A DNA stretch of 20,635 bases from Verrucomicrobia bacterium UBA740 (GCA_002298665.1 DBKW01000017.1:11065-31699); one strand, 5' to 3'. Counted from the stretch's first letter, positions 7,449 to 15,197 are shown. Notes: generated from the letters alone by a model not told the origin. Translations and numbers: made by a program.

Positions 7449-8990
7449 TCATTTGCCGTTCACGGGGACAAAATCCAGCTTGCGGCCCTTGAAATCGACA
7501 CGCAGCACGCGCACTTTCATCTTGTCGCCGATCTTCCAGATCTTCCTCCCAGGGGCGCTGAGACTGTGGTCGGTCGGATTGTAGCGCACATACTGCCGCG
7601 CGAGATGCGAAACATGCACAAGACCCGACGCGGCAAGTTCCGGAATCTCGACAAAGCACCCGAAAGGCAGGCATTGCGAGACGACGGCGTCATAGACGAC
7701 GACATGCCGCGAGGCAAGCTGCTCCTCGAATAGCCGGTACTTCTTGATTTCCAACAGTGCGCGTTCCGCCTCGGTCGCCTTCTCTTCCATCTCGTTGGCA
7801 TGCTCGGCCCAGCGCGCCAGCACCTGCGGCGGACGCCGCGCCTTGGCGGGCTTTTCCAGATAGTCCGCCAACTGACGGTGCAGCGTCAGATCGGGGTACC
7901 GGCGGATAGGCGAAGTAAAGTGCGCGTAGAACCGCTTGGCCAGCCCGAAATGCCCCATGACGGTCGGCTCGTAGACCGCACGCTTCATGGCCCGCAGAAC
8001 CATCATCGCGAGCGTCGGATAAAGCGGATTTTTCTTGATTTCCTGCAGAAAGCGCGCAAGCACCGTCGGATTCTCTATCGCTCCCATCCGCACACCCAGT
8101 CCGCGCATCTCTTCCCGCAGGAGCTGCAGTTTCTCGGGGTCGGGGCGATCGTGAAAGCGCGCGAGAATCTTGATCCCCTTTCCCCAGAGTTCCTGCGCCA
8201 CGGCTTCGTTCGCCGCGACCATGCACTCCTCGATCATCTGATGGGACTCATCGTAGGGACGCGCCGTCAAACCCTGCATTTCGCCGTTTTCGTCGAGTTG
8301 CACATCGACTTCGGGGATAGCGAGGTCAAGAGCCCCGCGCATGAAACGCGCGCCGCGGAGTTGCTGCGCCAGCGCGTGGATCGCGCCTATAGTCTGCGTT
8401 TCGCGCTTGCCCAGGCGCGTCTTGCGTCCGGCGATGACATCCATGACCTGTTCGTAGGTGTAGCGTGCTTTGGAACGGATGATGGACTTCGCGAAGGAGC
8501 GGGCGATCATGTTCCCTTCTCCGTCGAACGTCATGAAAACGCTGAAGGTCAGCCGATCTTCGTCCGGAACGAGCGAACAGACGCCGTTGGAAAGTTCCTC
8601 GGGCAACATGGGCAAAACGCGATCGGGGAAATAGATGCTCGTGGAACGCAATTGCGCCTCGCGGTCGAGCGCGCTCCCCGGCCGCACGAAATGCGAAACG
8701 TCCGCGATATGCACCCCCAGGACCCGATTGCCCTTGCGGTCCTTTCCGAGCGAAAGAGCGTCGTCGTAGTCCCGGGCGGACTCCGGATCGCACGTAAATA
8801 TGAATCGGCGGCGCAAGTCCAGCCGCTTTTCGTGCGTGGGAGGAAGTTCGGCCAGGTTCCGCGCCTCTTCCAAAACGGCGGCGGGGAACTTCTCGCGCAG
8901 CTTGTAGAACTTCACGACCGCCGCGGTGTCTTCCTGCGGCGTGCGCCCGGGTTCCGGGAACTTCACCTCGTCTGGGATAGGCTTCTTCAT
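7449..8990 (-). CDS. rnr: RNase R/RNase II family 3'-5' exoribonuclease, short form
   Basis: This 513-aa enzyme is a processive 3'-5' RNA exonuclease. The RNB catalytic domain spans about 55-395. Its metal-binding aspartate cluster CDPESARDYDDAL (D68, D74, D76, D77) corresponds to the four aspartates of RNase R/II. AKRFYAHFTSPIRRYPDLTLH is the other hallmark of the domain. A C-terminal S1 domain follows (about 430-510, with FGCFVEI and GLVHVSHL). E. coli RNase R has over 800 residues and RNase II 644. Here the two N-terminal cold-shock domains and the C-terminal lysine-rich tail are missing, and only about 55 residues precede the RNB domain. The ATG at 8990 has no good ribosome site and lies 10 nt after the upstream stop, so coupling is likely. 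A non-ATG start upstream is possible, but it would overlap the secreted-protein gene. Confidence 0.92.
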   Translation of the reverse strand: MKKPIPDEVKFPEPGRTPQEDTAAVVKFYKLREKFPAAVLEEARNLAELPPTHEKRLDLRRRFIFTCDPESARDYDDALSLGKDRKGNRVLGVHIADVSHFVRPGSALDREAQLRSTSIYFPDRVLPMLPEELSNGVCSLVPDEDRLTFSVFMTFDGEGNMIARSFAKSIIRSKARYTYEQVMDVIAGRKTRLGKRETQTIGAIHALAQQLRGARFMRGALDLAIPEVDVQLDENGEMQGLTARPYDESHQMIEECMVAANEAVAQELWGKGIKILARFHDRPDPEKLQLLREEMRGLGVRMGAIENPTVLARFLQEIKKNPLYPTLAMMVLRAMKRAVYEPTVMGHFGLAKRFYAHFTSPIRRYPDLTLHRQLADYLEKPAKARRPPQVLARWAEHANEMEEKATEAERALLEIKKYRLFEEQLASRHVVVYDAVVSQCLPFGCFVEIPELAASGLVHVSHLARQYVRYNPTDHSLSAPGRKIWKIGDKMKVRVLRVDFKGRKLDFVPVNGK

Positions 8991-9000
8991 GGAAAGACGG

Positions 9001-9492
9001 TCAGCGCACCTTGCGCAGTTCGTAATGCCCGGGGTTCCAGACGCGCGTCACCGAACCATCGGCGTTGATGCGGTTGAAATAGGCGCCTTCGACCCATACG
9101 CGCTCGACGGCATCCGGCTCGCCCGAGACGACCGTGTCCGTAACAACCGTCCGGGTCACGACCGGCTGCTGCACGACGACAGGCTGTACAACCACCGGAG
9201 CCGGCTCTACGACCTGCGTCGTGTAAACGACACGCGATGGAGGAGGCGGCGGAGGCGCCGGGCGGAGCGGACGCGTCGCGTCCATGAGCACGCCGGCGGC
9301 CAGTCCGCCGACAAAGCCCGGCCAGAAACCGTGCCGCCGCGGCTCCGGGCGCATGTGCATCGGCGCGGGCCCCGGACCGAATCCCGGACCGCCCGGACGA
9401 GGCCCCGGACCGTGCCTCCCGCCAGGCGGAAAAGCGAAGGCTCCGGATATCACGCTCAGGCATACGGCGCTCAGCAAAATTTCTTTTTTCAT
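9001..9492 (-). CDS. Small secreted Gly/Pro/Val-rich protein
   Basis: This 163-aa protein begins with a clear Sec signal peptide (MKKEILLSAVCLSVISGAFA, cleavage likely after A20). The mature part has a Gly/Pro/His/Arg-rich stretch (about 21-55), a short hydrophobic glycine-rich segment (FWPGFVGGLAAGV), a proline run, a Val/Pro/Gln-rich low-complexity region (about 88-120) and a folded-looking C-terminus VWVEGAYFNRI...RVWNPGHYEL. The last part resembles WXXGXW / W-x-PGHY repeats of bacterial periplasmic or surface proteins. No enzyme motif is seen and I assign no function. It has a good ribosome site (AAAGGAG) and its own promoter overlapping the end of glmS, and it heads the cluster that continues with the exoribonuclease. 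Confidence 0.8.
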   Translation of the reverse strand: MKKEILLSAVCLSVISGAFAFPPGGRHGPGPRPGGPGFGPGPAPMHMRPEPRRHGFWPGFVGGLAAGVLMDATRPLRPAPPPPPPSRVVYTTQVVEPAPVVVQPVVVQQPVVTRTVVTDTVVSGEPDAVERVWVEGAYFNRINADGSVTRVWNPGHYELRKVR

Positions 9493-9530
9493 TTTCGTGC
9501 TCCTTTCTCCACTGTCCTGTTTACAGTTAG

Positions 9531-9559
9531 ATTATAGCACATTTCGCGTTCCGTGTCAC
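9531..9559 (-). promoter_or_regulatory. Promoter of the secreted-protein / exoribonuclease cluster
   Basis: On the minus strand GTGACA (9554-9559; five of six match TTGACA), a 17-bp spacer and TATAAT (9531-9536) form a near-consensus sigma-70 promoter. The bases TGC just before the -10 add an extended -10. The -35 box overlaps the glmS stop codon (9556-9558). The predicted transcription start is near 9524, about 30 nt before the ATG at 9492. Confidence 0.75.
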
Positions 9560-11400
9560 TCGACCGTGACCGACTTCGCGAGATTGCGCGGCTGATCGAT
9601 TTCGCATCCGCGCAGACGTGCCACATGATAGGCGAAAAGCTGCAGGGCGACCGCCGTGACGATCGGCGCGGTATGTTCCGTCGTCGGCGGCAGTTCGACG
9701 ACGTCGTTGCAGTGTTCCGCCGCTTCCTTGTCCCCCCGCGTCACAAAACCGACAACCGGAGCCTGGCGCGCACGGCACTCTTGCACGTTGCCGATCGTCT
9801 TGTCCTTGCCGGGAATGTCGTTCAGCAAAGCCACCACGGGCGTCTTCGCGTCCAGGAGCGCGATCGGACCGTGCTTCAGCTCCGCCGCCTGATAGCCCTC
9901 GGCGTGCAGATAGCTGACTTCCTTCATCTTCAGCGCGCCCTCCAAGGCCGTCGGATACAGTATTCCGCGTCCGATGAAGAACATGTCCGTGACCTGCGCA
10001 TACTTCTCGGCGATCTTGGCGATCGCGTCGTTCAGCTTCAGCACTTCCGCCACGCGGTCGGGGAGCGCGGTGATCTCCTCGCACAGACGGACGCCTTCCT
10101 CGCGCGAAAAACGCCGCGTACGCCCCAGCTTGAGGGCGATCATCAACAGAGTCGTCACCTGCGCGGTGAAGGCTTTCGTCGAGGCGACCGAGATTTCGGG
10201 GCCCGCGTGCAGGTAGACGCCGCGGCCGATTTCGCGCGCGATCGTGGAGCCGACGACATTGCAAAGCCCCGCGACAAGCGCGCCTTTCCGGATAGATTCG
10301 CGGACAGCCGCCAGAGTGTCCGCCGTCTCGCCCGACTGGGAGATCGCGAGGACAAGGTCCTCCGGACCCACAATCGGATTGCAATACCGGAATTCAGCGG
10401 CCTGCTCGGGCGATGTCGGGATGTCCGCCAGAGACTCGATCAGATACTTGGCCGCCATGCCGGCATGAAGCGACGTGCCGCACGCCACGATGACCGCACG
10501 GTTGATGCTGGCCAATTCGCGCGGCGACAGGTTGAGGCCCGAAAGAATCGCCGTGCCGTTCGCCATGTCCAGACGCCCCCGGATGGTATTGCGCAGGATG
10601 TCGGGCTGCTCGAAAATCTCCTTGAGCATGAAGTGCTCGAAGCCACCCTTTTCGACCGCCCCCAGGTCCCATTCGATTTCCTTCACTTCGCGCGTGACCG
10701 GCGCATTGTCGAGCGTATAGACGTTCACGCCCTCGGGCGTGATCCGCGCGACGTCGCCGTCGTCCAGATAGATGACCTGCCGCGTATGCTCGACGATGGC
10801 CGAAACGTCGCTCGCCGCGATTATGGCGTCTTCGCCGATGCCGATCACCAGCGGACTGCCGCAACGCGCCACGATCATTTCGCCCGGGTGCCGGCAGGAA
10901 AGGACCGCGATGCCGTAAGTACCGCGTATCTGCCGCAGCGCCTGCATGACCGCGGAAAGGAAGTCGCCCTTGTCGAATGTCGCGATAAGATGCGCCAGGA
11001 CTTCCGTGTCCGTCTGCGAAACGAAGACGCAGCCGCGGCGTTCGAGCTGGGCGCGAAGCGGAGCGTAATTCTCTATGATGCCGTTGTGCACGAGCGCGAG
11101 GCGTCCGCCGTCCGCCAATTGCGGATGCGCATTGACCTCCGTCGGCAAACCGTGCGTGGCCCAGCGCGTATGGGCGATGCCGATCGTGCAGGCTTTCTTC
11201 TGCGTCTCGTCGAGATTCTTCTCGAGCAGTTTCGCGAGTTCGGCGACCTTTCCTTTGCACTTGTAGACCTGAAGGCCGTCGGGCGACTCGAGGGCCATGC
11301 CCGCCGAATCGTATCCGCGGTACTCCAGCCGGCGCAGACCGTTTATGAGCGGCGCGACCGCGCTGCGTGTACGACTCGTAAATCCGACAATTCCACACAT
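9556..11400 (-). CDS. glmS: Glutamine-fructose-6-phosphate aminotransferase (isomerising)
   Basis: This 614-aa enzyme makes glucosamine-6-phosphate from fructose-6-phosphate and glutamine, the first step to UDP-GlcNAc for peptidoglycan and lipopolysaccharide. The glutaminase half starts MCGIVGF (nucleophile Cys2), with RWATHG (79-84) and NGIIENY (106-112). Two SIS domains follow (CGTSLHAG, SQSGETADT, HAEGYQAAELKHG), and the protein ends with the family signature NLAKSVTVE (K609). Length is normal (E. coli, 609). It starts 21 nt after the ettA stop with an AAAGGAAA ribosome site, so no room exists for a glmS ribozyme. It is the last gene of the riboswitch-led unit. Confidence 0.98.
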   Translation of the reverse strand: MCGIVGFTSRTRSAVAPLINGLRRLEYRGYDSAGMALESPDGLQVYKCKGKVAELAKLLEKNLDETQKKACTIGIAHTRWATHGLPTEVNAHPQLADGGRLALVHNGIIENYAPLRAQLERRGCVFVSQTDTEVLAHLIATFDKGDFLSAVMQALRQIRGTYGIAVLSCRHPGEMIVARCGSPLVIGIGEDAIIAASDVSAIVEHTRQVIYLDDGDVARITPEGVNVYTLDNAPVTREVKEIEWDLGAVEKGGFEHFMLKEIFEQPDILRNTIRGRLDMANGTAILSGLNLSPRELASINRAVIVACGTSLHAGMAAKYLIESLADIPTSPEQAAEFRYCNPIVGPEDLVLAISQSGETADTLAAVRESIRKGALVAGLCNVVGSTIAREIGRGVYLHAGPEISVASTKAFTAQVTTLLMIALKLGRTRRFSREEGVRLCEEITALPDRVAEVLKLNDAIAKIAEKYAQVTDMFFIGRGILYPTALEGALKMKEVSYLHAEGYQAAELKHGPIALLDAKTPVVALLNDIPGKDKTIGNVQECRARQAPVVGFVTRGDKEAAEHCNDVVELPPTTEHTAPIVTAVALQLFAYHVARLRGCEIDQPRNLAKSVTVE

Positions 11401-11421
11401 AAGCTGTTTTTTCCTTTCAAA

Positions 11422-13032
11422 TTACTTGGCGCGGCGGCGGACCATCGCTTCATGGTAGTCCGAGTATCCGCCCTCGAACCAGGTCGTGCGCCCGTCGCCC
11501 TCAAATGCCAGGATATGGGTCGCGATGCGGTCCAGGAACCAGCGGTCGTGCGACACGACCATGACGCACCCGCCGAAATCCTGCAGCCCTTCCTCGAGGG
11601 AGCGCAACGTCGCCACATCCAGGTCGTTCGTCGGCTCGTCCAGAAGAAGCAGGTTCCCGCCCGCCGTGAGAAGTTTCGCCAGATGCACCCGGTTGCGTTC
11701 GCCGCCCGAAAGGACGCCCACCTTCTTCTGCTGGTCGGGCCCGCGGAAGTTGAACCGGCTGCAATAGGCGCGCCCGTTCATCATCGTCGAGCCCGCCAGA
11801 TTGACGAACTCCCCGCCCCCCGTGATCGCCTCGTAGACCGTCTCGTCCGCCTTGAGCTCGCTGCGCGTCTGGTCCACATAGCTCAGTTTGACCGTCTCGC
11901 CGACCGAAAACGTCCCCTCGACCGGCTTGAGCTGCCCCGTGATCAGCTTGAACAGCGTCGTCTTGCCCGCGCCGTTCGGTCCGATCACGCCCACGATGCC
12001 GCCGCGCGGCAGATCGAAGTTGAGATCCGTGTAGAGCGTCCGGTCGCCGAACCCCATCTTGACGTGCTCGGCGCGCACGACCAGGTTCCCCAGCCGCGGC
12101 CCGGACGGGATGCGGATGACGAGATCGTCCTCGCGCGTGGAGACCTCCTGCTTCTGCAGTTCCTCGTAGCGCTTGACGCGCGCCTGGCTCTTCGAGTGGC
12201 GCCCCGACGGGTTGGTCTGGATCCACTTGAGCTCGTTCTCGATGAGTTTCTGGCGCGACTTCTCCGCCTTCGCCTCGCGCGCCAGCATCGCCTCCTTCTG
12301 CTTCAGCCACTCCTCGTAGTTGCCCTTGTACGGATAGCAGACGCCGCGGTCGAGCTCCAGGATCCAGTCCGTCACGTCCGACAGGAAGTAGCGGTCGTGC
12401 GTCACGACGATGAGCGTGCCCTTGAAGTCCTTCAGGTACTCTTCGAGCCACTGAACGGTCTCGGCGTCCAGGTGGTTCGTCGGCTCGTCCAGAAGAAGCA
12501 CGTCCGGTTCCGTCAAAAGCAGGCGGCAGATCGCCACGCGCCGCCGCTCGCCGCCCGAAAGAACCGCGATCTTCCGGTCGGCGGGCGGACAGTGCATGGC
12601 CGCCATCGACCGCTCCACGAGCGAGTCGATGTTCCAGTAGTCGTGCGCGTCGATCTCGTCCTGCAGCCGCGCCATCTCGGCTTCCGCCTTCGGGTCGTCG
12701 AGATTGCAGCAGAGTTCCTCATAGCGGTCCAGTTTGGCCTTGATGGGCGCCACCGCCTCGGCGACGGCCTCCCCGACCGTCTTGGCGTCGTCGAGCACGG
12801 GCTCCTGCGGCAGATACCCGATGCGCGTGCCCTTGGCGACCTGCACGGTGCCCATGATGTCCGTGTCCAGCCCGGCCAAGATCTTCAGAAGCGAAGATTT
12901 GCCGGCGCCGTTCCCGCCGATCACGCCGATGTGCGCCCCGTAGAAGAAGGACAGATTGACGTCCTTCAATATGGTTTTCGTGCCGACTTGCTTTGTGACG
13001 TCTATGAGACTGAACTGGTATTCGCCCGCCAT
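11422..13032 (-). CDS. ettA: Energy-dependent translational throttle ABC-F protein
   Basis: This 536-aa ABC-F ATPase has two nucleotide-binding domains and no membrane segments. The first has Walker A GGNGAGKS (39-46), signature LSGGERRRV (158-166) and Walker B LDEPTNHLD (181-189). The second has GPNGAGKT, LSGGERNRV and LLLDEPTNDLD. The linker carries the P-site tRNA interaction motif seen in EttA (ELKWIQTNPSGRHSKSQARV, then RYEEL) and the IPSGPRLGNLV segment, which separates EttA from Uup, YheS and resistance ABC-F proteins. EttA binds the ribosomal E site and gates the first elongation steps according to ADP/ATP ratio. It sits between the symporter gene (31 nt upstream) and glmS (21 nt downstream). 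The ribosome site AAGGAAA is rather far from the ATG. Confidence 0.95.
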   Translation of the reverse strand: MAGEYQFSLIDVTKQVGTKTILKDVNLSFFYGAHIGVIGGNGAGKSSLLKILAGLDTDIMGTVQVAKGTRIGYLPQEPVLDDAKTVGEAVAEAVAPIKAKLDRYEELCCNLDDPKAEAEMARLQDEIDAHDYWNIDSLVERSMAAMHCPPADRKIAVLSGGERRRVAICRLLLTEPDVLLLDEPTNHLDAETVQWLEEYLKDFKGTLIVVTHDRYFLSDVTDWILELDRGVCYPYKGNYEEWLKQKEAMLAREAKAEKSRQKLIENELKWIQTNPSGRHSKSQARVKRYEELQKQEVSTREDDLVIRIPSGPRLGNLVVRAEHVKMGFGDRTLYTDLNFDLPRGGIVGVIGPNGAGKTTLFKLITGQLKPVEGTFSVGETVKLSYVDQTRSELKADETVYEAITGGGEFVNLAGSTMMNGRAYCSRFNFRGPDQQKKVGVLSGGERNRVHLAKLLTAGGNLLLLDEPTNDLDVATLRSLEEGLQDFGGCVMVVSHDRWFLDRIATHILAFEGDGRTTWFEGGYSDYHEAMVRRRAK

Positions 13033-13063
13033 GATATGTGGATGTTTCCTTATATTATTCCTT

Positions 13064-14596
13064 TTATTCCTGGATTTCGCCGGCTTTCAGACGCTTGAAG
13101 TAGCTGCGCGTCTCGGCCACGATGACGCCCGAAAGCGCCAGCAAGGCGATCATGTTCGGCACGGCCATCAGGCCGTTGACGATGTCCGCGATGCCCCAGA
13201 CGGCCGAAATCGTCATGTAGGGACCGATGAAGACGGCCAGGATGTAGAGCCAGCGGTAGACGAGAACGGGCTTCATGTTTCCCTTCGTCAGATACTCCAA
13301 ACACCGCTCCGAGTAGTAGTCCCACCCCAGAATCGTCGTGAAACCGAACAGGACGAGCGAAATCATCACCACCGCGTCCGTCACGATCGCCGGCAGGAAC
13401 GGAATCCCCACCGCGAACGCCTTCATCGTCGCCGCCGCGCCCGTCGCCGCGCTCGCGCTGTAGAGCTCGGAGACGCCCTTGAACGACTCCGCCGAGACGG
13501 GCTGGTTCGTCATGGTGAGCGCGAGGCCCGTCATGGTGCACACGATGATCGTGTCGAGGAACGTGCCCGTCATGGAAACGAGTCCCTGCCGGACCGGCTC
13601 CTTCGTCTGCGCCGCGGCCGCGGCGATCGGCGCGGACCCGAGACCGGCCTCATTCGAGAAAATGCCGCGCGCGATGCCCTTCTGCATGGCCGCCACGATC
13701 GCGCCGACCGCGCCGCCCGCCGCCGCCTGCCAGCCGAAGGCCGACTTCACGATCAGCGCGAGCGCCGCGGGAACCTTCGCGATGTTGCAACCGACGAGAA
13801 TGAGCGCGAAGGCCACGTACAGCACGACCATCAGCGGAATCACCTTCTCGCTCACCTTCGCGATGCGCTTGAGTCCCCCGATGACCACCATGCCCACCAT
13901 GAACGTGAGCAGGATGGACCCGAATATCGTCGCGCAGGAGTAGGAATTGCCCAGAATCGTGAAGTTGTGCACGTCGGCCGTGTCGATGTAGTTCTTGAAG
14001 AACGTGTTGAACGAACCGCAGATGGAGTTCACCTGCGTGAACGTGCCGATGCCGAAAAGGCCGACGAGCACGCCGAAGAACGCGAAAATGCACGCCAGCC
14101 ACTTCCACTTCGGCCCCATGCCGCGCTCGATGTAGTAGAACGGTCCGCCCAGAACGTGCCCCGTGACCGGATCGTGGTCGCGGTACTTGACCGCCAGCAG
14201 GCCCTCGGAGTACTTCGTGGCCATGCCGAACAGCGCCGCCAGCCACATCCAGAAGAGCGCGCCCGGTCCGCCCGCCACGTACGCCGTCGCCACGCCCACG
14301 ATGTTGCCCGTGCCGATCGTCGCCGAAAGCGCCGTGCACAGCGCCCCGAAACTCGAAACCTCGCCCTTCGCCCCGTGCTCGACCTTCTCGTTCTTGAACA
14401 TGTACCGGAGCGCCCGCGGCAGCTGGACGAACTGCATCCCTCCGAGACGGATCGTCAGGAAGATGCCCCCGAACAAAATCAGTATAATAAGGAGTGGAAC
14501 GGGGAAGCCGCCAATCTCGAATGACGTACCCCAAACCTTGTCGTCCACCAGATTCACATAATCGGTGAACCGATCCAACCACGTTGTTGCCAGCAT
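13064..14596 (-). CDS. Sodium:alanine/glycine symporter, AGCS family
   Basis: This 510-aa polytopic inner-membrane protein has about ten hydrophobic segments and the AGCS core motif FGALCTALSATIGTGNIVG followed by GGPGALFWMWLAALFGMATK. A second family block is KGIARGIFSNEAGLGSAPIA. The family imports alanine or glycine with Na+. The frame stays open to an ATG at 14716, but that codon lies in the riboswitch leader and gives a lysine-rich, non-conserved extension. The ATG at 14596 (MLATTWLDRFTDYVN) has a ribosome site AAAGG and a normal AGCS start. A glycine riboswitch lies directly upstream, which makes glycine (and possibly alanine) the likely substrate. Confidence 0.95.
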   Translation of the reverse strand: MLATTWLDRFTDYVNLVDDKVWGTSFEIGGFPVPLLIILILFGGIFLTIRLGGMQFVQLPRALRYMFKNEKVEHGAKGEVSSFGALCTALSATIGTGNIVGVATAYVAGGPGALFWMWLAALFGMATKYSEGLLAVKYRDHDPVTGHVLGGPFYYIERGMGPKWKWLACIFAFFGVLVGLFGIGTFTQVNSICGSFNTFFKNYIDTADVHNFTILGNSYSCATIFGSILLTFMVGMVVIGGLKRIAKVSEKVIPLMVVLYVAFALILVGCNIAKVPAALALIVKSAFGWQAAAGGAVGAIVAAMQKGIARGIFSNEAGLGSAPIAAAAAQTKEPVRQGLVSMTGTFLDTIIVCTMTGLALTMTNQPVSAESFKGVSELYSASAATGAAATMKAFAVGIPFLPAIVTDAVVMISLVLFGFTTILGWDYYSERCLEYLTKGNMKPVLVYRWLYILAVFIGPYMTISAVWGIADIVNGLMAVPNMIALLALSGVIVAETRSYFKRLKAGEIQE

Positions 14597-14616
14597 TTTA
14601 CCTTTTTTACCTTTCC

Positions 14617-14713
14617 GTCCTTTCGCCTGAGAGATTGTCTGCGACCCTTTTCGCAAACTTACACCTTCGGCACCCAATACCGTATTGGGCTTCTCCGGAC
14701 ACCGCTTCCGCGG
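14617..14713 (-). ncRNA. Glycine riboswitch, single aptamer with 5' ghost hairpin
   Basis: The minus strand matches the glycine aptamer. P1 pairs GTCC (14700) with GGAC (14617), followed by GGAGA. P2 is CCCAATA-CGG-TATTGGG. The conserved core is TGCCGAAGGTGTAAG. P3 is GTTTGCGA-AAAGGG-TCGCAGAC. The diagnostic 3' strand is CTCTCAGGCGAAAGGAC. Directly 5' is CCGC-GGAA-GCGG (14702-14713), a GNRA-loop hairpin in the place of the ghost aptamer of type-2 singlet glycine riboswitches. The symporter ribosome site begins within 10 nt of P1 and no terminator hairpin intervenes, so translational control is more likely than attenuation. Known glycine switches before AGCS transporters are usually off-switches, and the direction here is inferred. 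Confidence 0.93.
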
Positions 14714-14725
14714 CATTTACGTACT

Positions 14726-14764
14726 ATTATACCAAAAAACGGACGCCTGAGGGTAAAATATTTT
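14726..14764 (-). promoter_or_regulatory. Promoter of the riboswitch-symporter unit
   Basis: Minus-strand TATAAT (14726-14731) is preceded by TGG (extended -10) and a T-rich spacer. No good -35 hexamer is found at 16-18 bp. A perfect AT palindrome AAAATATTTT lies at 14755-14764, about 36-45 bp upstream of the predicted start, in the place of an UP-like element. The predicted start near 14719 leaves the whole ghost hairpin and aptamer in the transcript. Confidence 0.7.
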
Positions 14765-14805
14765 TGCCGCGCAGCAGGAAAAACCGAAACGCGCCGGCCC
14801 GATTA

Positions 14806-14842
14806 ACCGCCGCGCAGGGCGGTAAATCGTCCTTTTCGGACG
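14806..14842. other. Two short stem-loops between the repeat array and the symporter promoter
   Basis: ACCGCC-GCGCAG-GGCGGT (14806-14823) and CGTCC-TTTTC-GGACG (14828-14842) are perfect short inverted repeats in otherwise featureless DNA. Neither has a T-tract on the minus strand. They might help end bio transcripts. I see nothing else in 14765-14896. Confidence 0.3.
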
Positions 14843-14896
14843 CGTCTCCCCCCCGGAACGACGGCGAGGTGGGGGCTCTCCATCCTCTCCGCTTCA

Positions 14897-15050
14897 AGAG
14901 ACCACGGTCTTTCACCCAAGAGACCGTGGTCTCTCGGTACTGAGACCGCGGTCTTTTGCCCCGGAGACCGCGGTCTTTTGCCCAAGAGACCGTGGTCTCT
15001 TGCCCCAGAGACCGTGGTCTCTTGCCCCGGACACCTTGGTCTCGGGGTGG
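14897..15050. repeat. Array of seven 22-bp palindromic tandem repeats
   Basis: Seven consecutive 22-bp units start at 14897, 14919, 14941, 14963, 14985, 15007 and 15029. The core is an inverted repeat, AGAGACC-GT-GGTCTCT at its best, followed by a linker close to TGCCCC. The GACC/GGTC arms are kept in the first six units, while the two central bases vary (AC, GT, GC, GC, GT, GT), and the seventh unit (CACC-TT-GGTC) is decayed. Units five and six are identical. The period is not a multiple of three and all frames are open, so coding is unlikely. The array lies in the 601-bp gap between bioB and the symporter gene. Purpose unknown. Confidence 0.95.
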
Positions 15051-15150
15051 CGCCCCCGGCAGGCGCCCTCCCGGCGTCGGGACGAGGGAGTACATGCATA
15101 CGGATCCGCCGGACGGTATCCCCACGGCGTTTTGCTTTTTCCCGCGGAAA

Positions 15151-15184
15151 GGCGGTATTTCTTCAAAAAGAAGCAAATTCCGCC
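15151..15184 (-). terminator. Stem-loop after bioB, possible terminator
   Basis: Thirteen bases after the bioB stop, the minus strand folds as GGCGG-A-ATTT-(G)-CTTC, loop TTTTT, GAAG-AAAT-A-CCGCC. This is a 13-bp stem with one A/A mismatch and one bulged G. A second small hairpin (TTTCC-GCG-GGAAA) follows at once. There is no long T-tract after the stem, so it may be a weak terminator or an mRNA 3'-end structure. Its loop TTTTT is the same as that of the hairpin after the FkbH-like gene. Confidence 0.45.
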
Positions 15185-15197
15185 CCAAGAGCGCCTT

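Noticed and set aside
11401..11421. glmS ribozyme
   Set aside because: Only 21 nt separate ettA and glmS, far too short for the ribozyme.
14597..14716. In-frame N-terminal extension of the symporter to the ATG at 14716
   Set aside because: The ATG is in the leader 5' of the ghost hairpin, the extension is translated riboswitch sequence, and the conserved protein begins at 14596 with a ribosome site.
14897..15050. CRISPR array
   Set aside because: Units are contiguous 22-bp tandem copies without unique spacers, the linkers are near-identical, and no cas gene is nearby.
14727..15188. Open minus-strand frame of 153 codons from a TTG just after bioB, crossing the repeat array
   Set aside because: It needs a TTG start and runs through a stem-loop and the palindromic array, where all frames are open. 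Its peptide is arginine-rich repeat translation with no recognisable fold. The 22-bp period shifts frame every unit, which argues against coding selection.
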